This document shows, one piece after another, positions 1 through 6,003 of a stretch of 7,534 nucleotides of DNA. The stretch is from an uncultured Moraxella sp. Lineage in GTDB: Bacteria; Pseudomonadota; Gammaproteobacteria; Pseudomonadales; Moraxellaceae. The notes beneath the pieces were generated by a model. It was not told where the DNA came from. It did no database searches and saw only the letters and a list, made by a program, of their open reading frames with translations. A program made the position numbers and the translations under genes. Where the stretch lies: positions 1 to 7,534 of the forward strand of contig CALAPG010000046.1 of NCBI GenBank assembly GCA_937889485.1, read 5' to 3'. Position 1 is the stretch's first letter. Each line of letters begins with the position of its first letter.

Positions 1-1328
1 AGAGTCAACGGCCCTAAGCGCCCCATATACATCATAAACATAATCACCAATTGCCCCGCCTCACTCAAGTGCCCTGTAAAACTACGGGACAACCCAACCG
101 TAGCAGACGCAGAAATCACCTCAAAAAAGATATCAATCATATGCCCATTGGGCTCAATAATCGTTAGCACAAATGACGCAAGCACAATCATCAAAATAGA
201 AATACTCATCACGGCAAAAGACTTTTTGACCAACTGATCAGGGATTGCACGGCTAAATAAAGTCACCTGCTGGTGCTGTCGCAGATACGCCCACGTTGAT
301 GCCATAATAATCACAAAGGTACCAATTTTGATACCACCACCTGTGGACATAGACCCCGCCCCAATAAACATTAAAATAAACGTCAGCAGCGTACCTGCAT
401 CGCCCACTTGACTATAATCAATATTATTAAACCCCGCTGTACGTGCAGTCACCGCCATAAACCAAGCAGCAAACCAGCGTTCTGCCCCCTCCAAATGCCC
501 CAAGGTATGACTGTTTTGTCGCTCTAATAACCAAAACAGCACGCAGCCCACAACATTTAGGGTCAACGTCCCAAGTAGCATCACCCGCGTGTGAATGGTA
601 AATTTTTGCCAGCGCTTGTGTTTAATCACATCTAAAATCACCAAAAACCCAATCCCACCCATCATAATGAGCAAGCTAATAATAAAACTAATCATCGGGG
701 TATGCACATAGGCGGTCATATTATCGCCTGTCAACGCAAAACCAGAATTGTTAAAAGCAGAAATTGACAAAAAAAATGCCTCATACATGGCATCTTTTAA
801 CCCTTTGAGCGGTAATAAACACCAAGTAAGCCCCAAAAATCCCAAAAACTCCGTCAAAAACGCAATTTTGATTACCGACTTGGCAGTACTACCAATTTGA
901 TTACCGTGTGTACCCAGCGCCTCTTGGGCAGTCATCGAGCCTGATAGCCCCATCTTACCCTGCAAACTGGTTAGTACCAAAATGGCAAAGGTCATAAACC
1001 CCAACCCGCCAAATTGTATCAACGCAATAATCACCATCTGCCCAAAAGTAGTATAGTTGCCCGTGTCCACCACATTGAGCCCCGTCACCGTCACCGCAGA
1101 CGTTGCGGTAAATGCGGCAGACAATACCGAAATCGGCTGGTGAGTTGCCACAGGGAGCGACAACAATCCTGTACCTATAGCAATGAGTATAAAAAACCCC
1201 AACGACAAAATCGCTGGGGAAGATAAACCCGATCGTGGTCGGGCTGCAGGCGGCTTTTCTGGCTCAACTGGTTTGGATCTATCAATAATCTTGGGTTTTT
1301 CGCCTTTTTTGACTTCACGAAACGACAT
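1..1328 (-). CDS. ktrB: KtrB/TrkH-family potassium channel subunit, 3' end cut by the window edge
   Basis: This is the membrane-embedded, ion-translocating subunit of a KtrAB-type K+ uptake system in the inner membrane. The reading frame starts at the ATG at 1328 and stays open for 442 codons to the left edge. All four pore-loop filter regions of the Trk/Ktr/HKT superfamily are visible: TVTGL (glycine 83), NNSGF (196), TARTAGFNN (299) and ATVGLS (412). The segment STGGGIKIG at 328-336 matches the conserved intramembrane loop after the third pore loop, which gates KtrB. Residues 1-38 are a Lys/Pro-rich cytoplasmic tail, followed by about eight hydrophobic segments. The visible end, MGRLGPLT at 435-442, is normally near the C-terminus, so probably only some 20-30 residues are missing. 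The gene lies 28 bases after ktrA, its usual partner; only a weak GAG stands as ribosome site. TrkH is the alternative name, but the short length and adjacent single-RCK protein favour KtrB. Confidence 0.88.
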   Translation of the reverse strand, partial: MSFREVKKGEKPKIIDRSKPVEPEKPPAARPRSGLSSPAILSLGFFILIAIGTGLLSLPVATHQPISVLSAAFTATSAVTVTGLNVVDTGNYTTFGQMVIIALIQFGGLGFMTFAILVLTSLQGKMGLSGSMTAQEALGTHGNQIGSTAKSVIKIAFLTEFLGFLGLTWCLLPLKGLKDAMYEAFFLSISAFNNSGFALTGDNMTAYVHTPMISFIISLLIMMGGIGFLVILDVIKHKRWQKFTIHTRVMLLGTLTLNVVGCVLFWLLERQNSHTLGHLEGAERWFAAWFMAVTARTAGFNNIDYSQVGDAGTLLTFILMFIGAGSMSTGGGIKIGTFVIIMASTWAYLRQHQQVTLFSRAIPDQLVKKSFAVMSISILMIVLASFVLTIIEPNGHMIDIFFEVISASATVGLSRSFTGHLSEAGQLVIMFMMYMGRLGPLT

Positions 1329-1356
1329 GATTCACTCGATTCACTAGGGGATAAGG

Positions 1357-2016
1357 TTAGATTGCAGTTTGACGAATTGCTTTGGCAAGACGGCGCAACG
1401 CTGGGGCAACGCCACCTACCACCAGTTTATCACCGCCTTGAAAAAAATAATCGGGCGGTAACTGGTTGTACAGTGTCTGTCCACGTTTGAGCATAAAGAA
1501 AATGATATCAGGGTGGTCGCGTTCAATATCAGACCATGGGTGTCCACGCCACTGCTCGGGTGGGTCCAAGCGAATCAAAAACTGCTCATCACCCAGTGCC
1601 ATATACTGACGCACCATGGGATAATTCATCTTTTGGGCAATGCGGATGCCCATGTCTTGTTCAGGGTGAATGATATTTTTCACCCCAAGGCTTTGCAAAA
1701 TTTGGTGATGCGAGTCGGTTTTGGCTTTGACCCACAGGTTTTGCACCTTCATGCTTAGCAAGTTTAGGGTACATAAAAGGCTAGCTTCGAGATTGTCACC
1801 AATACTCACCAGTACCCCATCAAAATTTGCCAAGTCTAGTTCTTCCATGGTTTCTTTGTCGGTGGCATCGGCTATGACGGCACGCGTCACATGCTCACTG
1901 ATATCATCAACCAGTTTTTCATCAATATCAATTGCCAGCACTTGGTTGCCCAGCTGCTGTAGTTCGTTGGCACACGTTTGCCCAAACACACCCAGTCCAA
2001 TAATTGCAAATTGCAT
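1357..2016 (-). CDS. ktrA: KtrA/TrkA-type RCK regulatory subunit of the K+ uptake system
   Basis: This is the cytosolic nucleotide-binding subunit that gates the KtrB channel, 219 residues, the usual length for a single-RCK KtrA (TrkA of E. coli is about twice as long). Residues 1-120 form an RCK-N Rossmann domain: the dinucleotide loop GLGVFG at 7-12, the acidic residues D30 and D32 at the end of strand 2, and an ADAT motif at 49-52. The stretch from LGVKNIIHPEQDMG (110-123) is the typical end of this domain. Residues about 135-219 fit an RCK-C (TrkA-C) domain. In the family the N domain binds ATP/ADP or NAD(H) as an octameric ring under the channel. The start at 2016 is preceded by GGGAG, six bases upstream of ATG. 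It lies 21 bases after rlmB and 28 before ktrB. Open frames on the opposite strand here are antisense shadows. Confidence 0.92.
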   Translation of the reverse strand: MQFAIIGLGVFGQTCANELQQLGNQVLAIDIDEKLVDDISEHVTRAVIADATDKETMEELDLANFDGVLVSIGDNLEASLLCTLNLLSMKVQNLWVKAKTDSHHQILQSLGVKNIIHPEQDMGIRIAQKMNYPMVRQYMALGDEQFLIRLDPPEQWRGHPWSDIERDHPDIIFFMLKRGQTLYNQLPPDYFFQGGDKLVVGGVAPALRRLAKAIRQTAI

Positions 2017-2037
2017 GATGATCTCCCTACAAGTAAA

Positions 2038-2811
2038 TTAGATCGGTTGCCGCTGGCGGCTGGCTTCATACAACATCATGCCAGTTGCCACGCTTACATT
2101 CAGGCTTTGGATGCTGCCCTGTGTATTGCCCACCATGGGGATATATACCAGTTGATCGCAGGTATCGGCAGTTAGCCTACGAATACCTTCGCCTTCTGAG
2201 CCCATCACAATCGCCACGTCACCTGTAAGATCACAGTCCTTCGCCGCTTTTGCGGTGGCGTCCAAGGCAGTGCCAAAGACAAACACCCCTTGTTTTTTGA
2301 TCTCTGTGAGGGTGCGGGCAAGGTTGGTGACTTGCACAAAGGCAATAAGCTCGGTTGCGCCTACCGCCACTTTGGCAACGGCAGGTGTGATGGTTGAAGT
2401 GTGGTGTTTTGGAATAATGACCGCATCCACACCCATCGCCACCGCGGTGCGCAAGCAGGCGCCCAAGTTATTGGGATCAGTGATTTGGTCTAAGATCAGC
2501 AATAACACGGGTTTTTGCTGCTGCTGTTTGTGGCTAATTAGCTGCTGCAAGTCCGTTTCATCTTGCAAGGTAGCAGGGCGCGCTTGTAGCACCACCCCTT
2601 GATGCTGGGGACTTTCTGCCAGTTTGGTAAGTTTGTCTTTGCCCGCGATTTGTACGCTAATACCGTATTGCTGTGCCAATTGCACCATAGTTACCACATT
2701 GCTATCGGCTTGCTTTGTGTCTTGAATAAATAATGCCAGTCCATCCATACCACGGTGTTGCAGCAAAGATTGCACGGCATGTATGCCATAAAAATACACG
2801 GGTTTTGCCAT
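2038..2811 (-). CDS. rlmB: 23S rRNA (guanosine-2'-O-)-methyltransferase RlmB (SpoU/TrmH family)
   Basis: In E. coli RlmB uses S-adenosylmethionine to methylate the 2'-O of G2251 in the peptidyl-transferase P-loop of 23S rRNA. This protein has 257 residues (E. coli 243). The N-terminal part begins FYGIHAVQSLL (7-17), typical of the L30e-like substrate-binding domain. The SPOUT knot domain follows: motif 1 DPNNLGACLR (112-121, with N115 and R121), motif 2 MGSEGEGIRRL (203-213) and motif 3 IPMVG...SLNVSVATG (224-244). Motif 3 carries a four-residue insertion that looks like a tandem copy, GNTQ-GSIQ, where relatives have one tetrapeptide. A Gln-rich linker (95-99) joins the domains. The start at 2811 comes six bases after the ppnP stop; a GAAGG overlapping that stop can serve as ribosome site, so the two genes are probably coupled. 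RlmB is preferred over TrmH because of the N-terminal domain and the VMGSEGEG motif. Confidence 0.95.
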   Translation of the reverse strand: MAKPVYFYGIHAVQSLLQHRGMDGLALFIQDTKQADSNVVTMVQLAQQYGISVQIAGKDKLTKLAESPQHQGVVLQARPATLQDETDLQQLISHKQQQQKPVLLLILDQITDPNNLGACLRTAVAMGVDAVIIPKHHTSTITPAVAKVAVGATELIAFVQVTNLARTLTEIKKQGVFVFGTALDATAKAAKDCDLTGDVAIVMGSEGEGIRRLTADTCDQLVYIPMVGNTQGSIQSLNVSVATGMMLYEASRQRQPI

Positions 2812-2817
2812 GATTAA

Positions 2818-3156
2818 TTAACCTTCTAAGTGGCAGATATATTGCACGATGGCATCATTGCGCATCACATAACTACTATGACCTTCAACTAAAAACGCTT
2901 GTCCAGCGCGGTAATACGTAAAATCTTCTTCTGCAGCCAATTTGACTTCACACTCACCCACCAAGATTTCAATGCGTTCTGACGATTCGGTTTTAAATTC
3001 GTAGGCTGGAATATCGCTGTCACATGGTAGCACAATTCCTAACATTTTTTTACGACCATCTTCAAACCAAACAGTACGACTAAAAGTACGACCTTCATAA
3101 TAGACATTCGCTATCTTTTCTACCGAGACATGGTCGAAACGATTCGGTGACGTCAT
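2818..3156 (-). CDS. ppnP: Pyrimidine/purine nucleoside phosphorylase PpnP (cupin, formerly DUF1255/YaiE)
   Basis: PpnP is a small cupin enzyme that splits nucleosides such as uridine, adenosine, guanosine and cytidine with phosphate to give the base and ribose 1-phosphate. The 112-residue protein shows the family pattern: FDHVSVEKIANVYYEG (7-22), WFEDGRKKMLGIVLP (30-44), a cupin core from RIEILVGECEVKL (61-73), AGQAFLVEGHSSY (84-96) and the C-terminal ICHLEG. It is slightly longer than the E. coli protein (94 residues), as I remember for Acinetobacter homologues. The start at 3156 is supported by a strong AGGAGA ribosome site five bases upstream. It is first in a minus-strand series with rlmB, ktrA and ktrB. 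It is separated from its more distant promoter candidates by a terminator-like hairpin at 3247-3279, so its expression may be attenuated or driven by a closer promoter. Confidence 0.93.
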   Translation of the reverse strand: MTSPNRFDHVSVEKIANVYYEGRTFSRTVWFEDGRKKMLGIVLPCDSDIPAYEFKTESSERIEILVGECEVKLAAEEDFTYYRAGQAFLVEGHSSYVMRNDAIVQYICHLEG

Positions 3157-3161
3157 GAGAT

Positions 3162-3167
3162 TCTCCT
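3162..3167 (-). promoter_or_regulatory. Strong ribosome binding site of ppnP
   Basis: AGGAGA on the minus strand ends five bases before the ppnP ATG at 3156. It is the best Shine-Dalgarno match among the minus-strand genes and supports this start. Confidence 0.8.
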
Positions 3168-3192
3168 TGAAATAAACAGTCAGTTTGCCTTA

Positions 3193-3198
3193 ATCATA
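3193..3198 (-). promoter_or_regulatory. Possible ppnP-proximal -10 element
   Basis: TATGAT on the minus strand is a five-of-six match to the -10 consensus and would start transcription about 30 bases before the ppnP ATG, downstream of the terminator at 3247-3279. No good -35 is seen at the right distance (AAATCA/CAAATC), so this is weak, but the operon needs some promoter on this side if the terminator is effective. Confidence 0.25.
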
Positions 3199-3223
3199 GC
3201 TAGACAATTTTGGGTGATTTGCG

Positions 3224-3241
3224 GTGGCAGCCACTGCCCAC
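3224..3241. other. GC-rich bulged hairpin in the ppnP leader
   Basis: GTGGCAG (3224-3230) pairs with CTG-C-CCAC (3234-3241): seven base pairs, one bulged C and a three-base CCA loop. No T-run follows on either strand, so it is not a terminator. It lies between the minus-strand terminator and the ppnP start and could be part of a leader fold. Confidence 0.4.
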
Positions 3242-3246
3242 GGCTT

Positions 3247-3279
3247 AAAAAATCAAAAAGTGAGGCGTTATTCCTCACT
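3247..3279 (-). terminator. Rho-independent terminator pointing toward ppnP
   Basis: On the minus strand AGTGAGG (3279-3273) and CCTCACT (3265-3259) form a perfect seven-pair stem with a seven-base AATAACG loop, followed at once by TTTTTGATTTTTT. This is a classic intrinsic terminator shape for leftward transcription; on the plus strand no T-run follows. No gene lies upstream on the minus strand inside the window, because recN points the other way. It must therefore end a short RNA started in 3280-3420, act as an attenuator of the ppnP operon, or guard ppnP against antisense transcription from recN. Confidence 0.75.
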
Positions 3280-3334
3280 GGAGCAAATGCCTAAGGGGTT
3301 GATAGAGTCTTGAGAAAGTCACATATGCTGCCCG

Positions 3335-3343
3335 ATAATAGCA
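3335..3343 (-). promoter_or_regulatory. Possible extended -10 promoter, leftward
   Basis: Minus strand TGC-TATTAT is an extended -10 element (TGN plus a five-of-six hexamer). No -35 is recognisable, which extended -10 promoters tolerate. A start near 3328 followed by the terminator at 3247-3279 would give an RNA of about 80 bases. Confidence 0.3.
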
Positions 3344-3360
3344 TACCACCAAACGTCCGC

Positions 3361-3375
3361 GATTGTATGACAATC
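3361..3375. promoter_or_regulatory. 15-base dyad resembling a FadR/GntR-family operator
   Basis: GATTGT-ATG-ACAATC is a perfect 6-3-6 inverted repeat. Its core TTGTATGACAA fits the TNGTNNNACNA pattern known for operators of the FadR subfamily of GntR regulators. It ends two bases before the plus-strand -35 candidate at 3378 and lies about 20 bases downstream of the start expected from the minus-strand TATAAT at 3401-3406. It is thus well placed to control either. No GntR gene is in the window, so the regulator is unknown. Confidence 0.35.
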
Positions 3376-3377
3376 CG

Positions 3378-3405
3378 CTGACAAACGATTAGGCTGCTCT
3401 ATTAT
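3378..3405 (+). promoter_or_regulatory. Candidate sigma-70 promoter, rightward (toward recN)
   Basis: CTGACA (3378-3383), a 16-base spacer and TATTAT (3400-3405) match the -35 and -10 consensus at five of six positions each. Transcription would start near 3412, leaving a leader of about 210 bases before recN that includes the dyad at 3454-3468 and the hairpin at 3585-3602. Confidence 0.4.
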
Positions 3406-3406
3406 A
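3401..3406 (-). promoter_or_regulatory. Perfect -10 hexamer, leftward
   Basis: TATAAT on the minus strand, overlapping the rightward -10 because the sequence CTATTATAG is almost palindromic. Upstream there is an A-rich stretch but no recognisable -35 (about AAAAAC). If used, transcription would start near 3394 and meet the terminator after about 145 bases. Confidence 0.3.
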
Positions 3407-3453
3407 GTGGTTTTTTGGGCGCGGTTTTTGGTTTTATTGCGTTGCTTATTTTG

Positions 3454-3468
3454 TAATTGTCCCAATTA
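3454..3468. repeat. Second 15-base dyad in the intergenic region
   Basis: TAATTG-TCC-CAATTA is a perfect 6-3-6 inverted repeat. Its half-sites differ from those of the dyad at 3361-3375, and it does not fit the TNGTNNNACNA pattern. It lies within the presumed recN leader and could be an operator or an RNA hairpin. Confidence 0.35.
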
Positions 3469-3558
3469 TGCTATTGTTGACTTCGGCATCACCAGATGGA
3501 ATTTTTACTGATTTTTTGATGCTTGTCTAGAACTATTCGTAACATTTCACACCCAGAT

Positions 3559-3564
3559 TACAAT
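3559..3564 (+). promoter_or_regulatory. Alternative recN-proximal -10 element
   Basis: TACAAT is a five-of-six match to the -10 consensus and would start transcription near 3571, about 54 bases before recN. The -35 position holds only TTCGTA, so this is uncertain. No CTGT-N8-ACAG type LexA box is visible here, unlike the E. coli recN promoter; Moraxellaceae are known to lack a canonical LexA. Confidence 0.3.
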
Positions 3565-3584
3565 AAAGTTTGATGACTTTTTGG

Positions 3585-3602
3585 GCGGTGGCACCGCTTT
3601 TT
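3585..3602 (+). terminator. Terminator-like hairpin just before recN
   Basis: GCGGT-GGC-ACCGC (3585-3597) forms a five-pair GC-rich stem with a three-base loop, extendable by two G-U pairs, and is followed by TTTTT. It sits only 22 bases ahead of the recN ATG in the same direction. It is short for an efficient terminator; it may act as an attenuator, as the end of a short RNA from 3412, or have no function. Confidence 0.4.
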
Positions 3603-3615
3603 GCCAGTCATTGAC

Positions 3616-3619
3616 AGGA
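3616..3619 (+). promoter_or_regulatory. Ribosome binding site deciding the recN start
   Basis: AGGA lies five bases before the ATG at 3625. The frame is open further up to a TTG at 3601, but that codon falls inside the T-run of the hairpin at 3585-3602 and has no ribosome site at a proper distance. RecN proteins start M-L-x-Q-L-T, as this one does at 3625. Confidence 0.6.
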
Positions 3620-3624
3620 TGGAT

Positions 3625-5331
3625 ATGCTAATTCAGTTAACCTTACAAAATTTAGCGCTCGTGAACCACGCCGAGATCGACATGGATGCTGGTTTTAATA
3701 TCATTACAGGTGAAACGGGCGCAGGAAAATCCTTGTTATTAGATGCACTTAGCTTATGTGTGGGCGGGCGTAGCGAGGCTGGTTTGATTCGCCATGGACA
3801 AAGCCAAGCTGAGGTATTTGCCGCGTTTGATATCAGCCACTTGCCAGAGGTGAGCGCTTGGCTAGATACGCAAAATTATAGCGCTGAGGATAATATGCTA
3901 CTCATCCGCCGCCAATTGACCAATCAAAATAGCACGGTACGTAGTAAAGCTTGGTTAAATGGCATGCCTATTAGTATTAATGAGCTAAAAGTTTTGGGCG
4001 GTTTGTTGGTTAATATTCATAGCCAGCACGCGCAGCAAAGCTTGCTACGCCCCCAGTTTGTGTTGGAGTGGCTAGACAGTGCCACGGGACTCACCGACCA
4101 AGCCCATGCAGTCAAACACGCTTTTTTGGTATATGAACAGCTCACTACCCAAGCCAAGCAACATGCCAAAGAAGAACAGCTACGCCAACAGCAAATTCAG
4201 CTGTTAACCAACCAATTAGCGGATATTGAGCCGATTGCTGATATCCACTATGCCGAGCTTGAGGCAGAGTATGATGAGCTTTCAAACCTTGAAAATCTAA
4301 TGCAGCAAGCGGCTTTATCGGTCAACTTGCTTGACAATGACAACGACGAACCCGATGTCATGGGGCTACTAAGCCGCACTATCAAGCTGTGTGAAGCACA
4401 AGCGGGGCTAAGCCACACCTATAGCGATTGCCTAGAACAGCTGTACCTTGCGCAAGCACAGATTCAGGAAGTGGCGAGCACACTGAGTAACTATGCAGAC
4501 GGGCAAAGCTTAGACCCCAAAAGGCTTGCCCAGTTAGATGAACAGTTATCAACATTTCACCGCTTGGCGCGTAAATACCAAACCACGCCCGCCGCTTTGA
4601 TAGAGGATAGCAAGGCATGGCAAGCTCAGCTAGCAACTTTGCAAGCCGTCATGTCACCTGAGGCAATGGCTGTACAAATTGATGAGGCATACGCCCACTT
4701 TTTGGCAAAAGCGCAAGCGCTTGACACCCTACGCCAGCAGCATGCCCGCTTGCTAACCGAAGTGTTGGTCAATCGCCTTAAGCCACTGGCACTGCCAAAT
4801 GTGCAGGCAAGCTTTGAATTTACCCCGCTTGATAAGCCGCAAAGTAGCGGATTGTCACATATTGAGTTATTATTTAGCGCCAACGTGGGTATGCCCATGC
4901 AGCCCATCCATAAAATCGCGTCAGGGGGCGAGCTATCAAGGCTTGCGCTGATTATGCAGGTCATCGATGCCCAAGGCATCTGCCGTACGGGGCAAGCCGC
5001 GGCAACGACCACGCGCCAGTTATTGGTATTTGACGAGGTAGATGTGGGGATTAGCGGTGGCACCGCCCAAGTGGTAGGTGAGCTGCTACGTGAGCTTGGG
5101 CAAGAGCAGCAAATTATTGCCATTACCCACCAATCGCAAGTCGCTGCCCAAGCACACCAGCATATTTTGGTCTATAAAACCCAGCAGCAGCAAGCACAAT
5201 CACACCTCAAAATTGTAACAGGTGAGACACAAGTTCAAGAACTCGCGCGCATGGCAGGCGGCGTTGATATTACCAAAGACACGCTCAATCACGCGCGTAG
5301 CTTGCTTGCCAGCGCGCACAACAAGCCTTGA
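3625..5331 (+). CDS. recN: DNA repair protein RecN (SMC-like ATPase)
   Basis: RecN is a cytosolic SMC-related ATPase that acts in recombinational repair of double-strand breaks together with RecA. From the ATG at 3625 it has 568 residues, close to the E. coli 553. Walker A GETGAGKS is at 29-36. A central coiled-coil-like region, rich in Gln, Ala and Leu, runs from about 155 to 370. The C-terminal ATPase half has IHKIASGGELSRLAL with the ABC signature from S433, and Walker B LLVFDEVDVGISGG with D470 and E471. The final ELARMAGG motif is also typical. Between signature and Walker B it carries about ten extra residues, Ala/Thr-rich, compared with E. coli. No LexA-type operator is visible upstream. 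It is followed after 105 bases by yqgE in the same direction and is divergent from ppnP. Confidence 0.96.
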   Translation: MLIQLTLQNLALVNHAEIDMDAGFNIITGETGAGKSLLLDALSLCVGGRSEAGLIRHGQSQAEVFAAFDISHLPEVSAWLDTQNYSAEDNMLLIRRQLTNQNSTVRSKAWLNGMPISINELKVLGGLLVNIHSQHAQQSLLRPQFVLEWLDSATGLTDQAHAVKHAFLVYEQLTTQAKQHAKEEQLRQQQIQLLTNQLADIEPIADIHYAELEAEYDELSNLENLMQQAALSVNLLDNDNDEPDVMGLLSRTIKLCEAQAGLSHTYSDCLEQLYLAQAQIQEVASTLSNYADGQSLDPKRLAQLDEQLSTFHRLARKYQTTPAALIEDSKAWQAQLATLQAVMSPEAMAVQIDEAYAHFLAKAQALDTLRQQHARLLTEVLVNRLKPLALPNVQASFEFTPLDKPQSSGLSHIELLFSANVGMPMQPIHKIASGGELSRLALIMQVIDAQGICRTGQAAATTTRQLLVFDEVDVGISGGTAQVVGELLRELGQEQQIIAITHQSQVAAQAHQHILVYKTQQQQAQSHLKIVTGETQVQELARMAGGVDITKDTLNHARSLLASAHNKP

Positions 5332-5360
5332 AGATAGTACCCTTTAATCACCATTCACCT

Positions 5361-5391
5361 TTGGCAGCTGATTATTTGGCGCCTTTATTAT
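5361..5391 (+). promoter_or_regulatory. Weak candidate promoter for the yqgE cluster
   Basis: TTGGCA (5361-5366) and TATTAT (5386-5391) each match consensus at five of six positions, but the 19-base spacer is long. The 105-base gap after recN leaves room for a promoter, and no convincing terminator is seen after recN, so read-through is equally possible. Confidence 0.2.
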
Positions 5392-5436
5392 TGTATTGAC
5401 CACGGTAAACGGTCATCTAGCTAGGTTACTCATGCA

Positions 5437-6003
5437 ATGGCAAAAAAACCAAACCTTACCCACCATTTTTTGATTGCCTCTTCAAGTATTGATGAGGGGA
5501 TATTCCATCAATCATTGGTATATATCTGCCGCCAAGATGAACAAGGCGCACTTGGCTTGGTAGTCAATAAACCGATTGACCATACCAATGTTGCCAAGTT
5601 ATTTGAAGAATTACAAATTGACGTCACCGTGACCGATCTGCATCGCCAATTGCCCTTAGATGGCGGCCCAATGAATCCTGAAGTGGGCTTTGTGTTACAC
5701 ACAGGGCAGCCTGAGTGGGCGTCCTCATTTGCGATTACTGAAAACGTGTGTATCACCACCAGTAAGGATATTTTGCACAGTATTGGTACAGGTCAAGGCG
5801 TTGAACATTTTGAACTTTGCCTAGGGCATGCTAGCTGGAAAAAAGGACAACTAGAAGATGAAATTTGCCAAGGTGATTGGTTTGTTTTGCCTGCCTCTAT
5901 GGCGCTGTTATTTGATGTCGACCACAAAATGCGCTGGCAAATTGCCGCGGCACAGGTTGGCGTAGATTTTAATAAATTAAGTTTGGATATTGGTCATGCC
6001 TGA
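5437..6003 (+). CDS. yqgE: YqgE/AlgH family protein (UPF0301, DUF179)
   Basis: A soluble 188-residue protein of the widespread YqgE/AlgH family. Its biochemical role is not established; the name AlgH comes from a link to alginate regulation in Pseudomonas. Family signatures are HHFLIASS (9-16), [10 protein letters not shown] (38-47), [16 protein letters not shown] (73-88), [13 protein letters not shown] (130-142, where relatives have GYAGWGxGQLExE) and GDWFVLP (146-152). The length is normal. The start at 5437 gives the usual short N-terminus; the ribosome site is weak (AGG about 11 bases upstream). An ATG at 5432 is out of frame. The last eight bases overlap the start of ruvX, and yqgE next to ruvX is a common pairing in gammaproteobacteria. 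Confidence 0.94.
   Translation: MAKKPNLTHHFLIASSSIDEGIFHQSLVYICRQDEQGALGLVVNKPIDHTNVAKLFEELQIDVTVTDLHRQLPLDGGPMNPEVGFVLHTGQPEWASSFAITENVCITTSKDILHSIGTGQGVEHFELCLGHASWKKGQLEDEICQGDWFVLPASMALLFDVDHKMRWQIAAAQVGVDFNKLSLDIGHA

Larger units (their letters stand above)
3157..3624. other. Long divergent intergenic region between ppnP and recN
   Basis: These 468 bases hold no convincing protein gene on either strand. The region is clearly not empty. From left to right it has a bulged hairpin at 3224-3241, an intrinsic terminator pointing left at 3247-3279, a minus-strand extended -10 at 3335-3343, a dyad at 3361-3375, promoter elements on both strands at 3378-3406, a second dyad at 3454-3468, and a hairpin with T-run pointing right at 3585-3602. 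I recognise no known RNA family here: the conserved cores of 4.5S RNA, 6S RNA, tmRNA and RNase P RNA are not apparent by eye. Confidence 0.7.

Noticed and set aside
1014..2602. Several plus-strand open frames of 65-115 codons opposite ktrB, ktrA and rlmB
   Set aside because: All overlap well-identified minus-strand genes, and their translations look like reverse-complement composition rather than proteins.
3268..3315. Possible 15-codon leader peptide starting with GTG on the minus strand before the terminator
   Set aside because: There is no ribosome site and no run of regulatory codons, so a peptide-based attenuator is not supported.
3477..3505. TTGACT as -35 of a recN promoter
   Set aside because: The hexamer is good, but 17-18 bases downstream only AATTTT/ATTTTT is found, a poor -10.
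3601..3624. Upstream TTG start for recN, adding eight residues
   Set aside because: The TTG is in the T-run of a hairpin and lacks a ribosome site; family N-termini and the AGGA support the ATG at 3625.
4626..5123. 165-codon open frame on the minus strand opposite recN
   Set aside because: It lies wholly inside the strongly supported recN gene; its translation is low in complexity (Ser/Cys/Pro-rich), resembles no family I know, and has no ribosome site.
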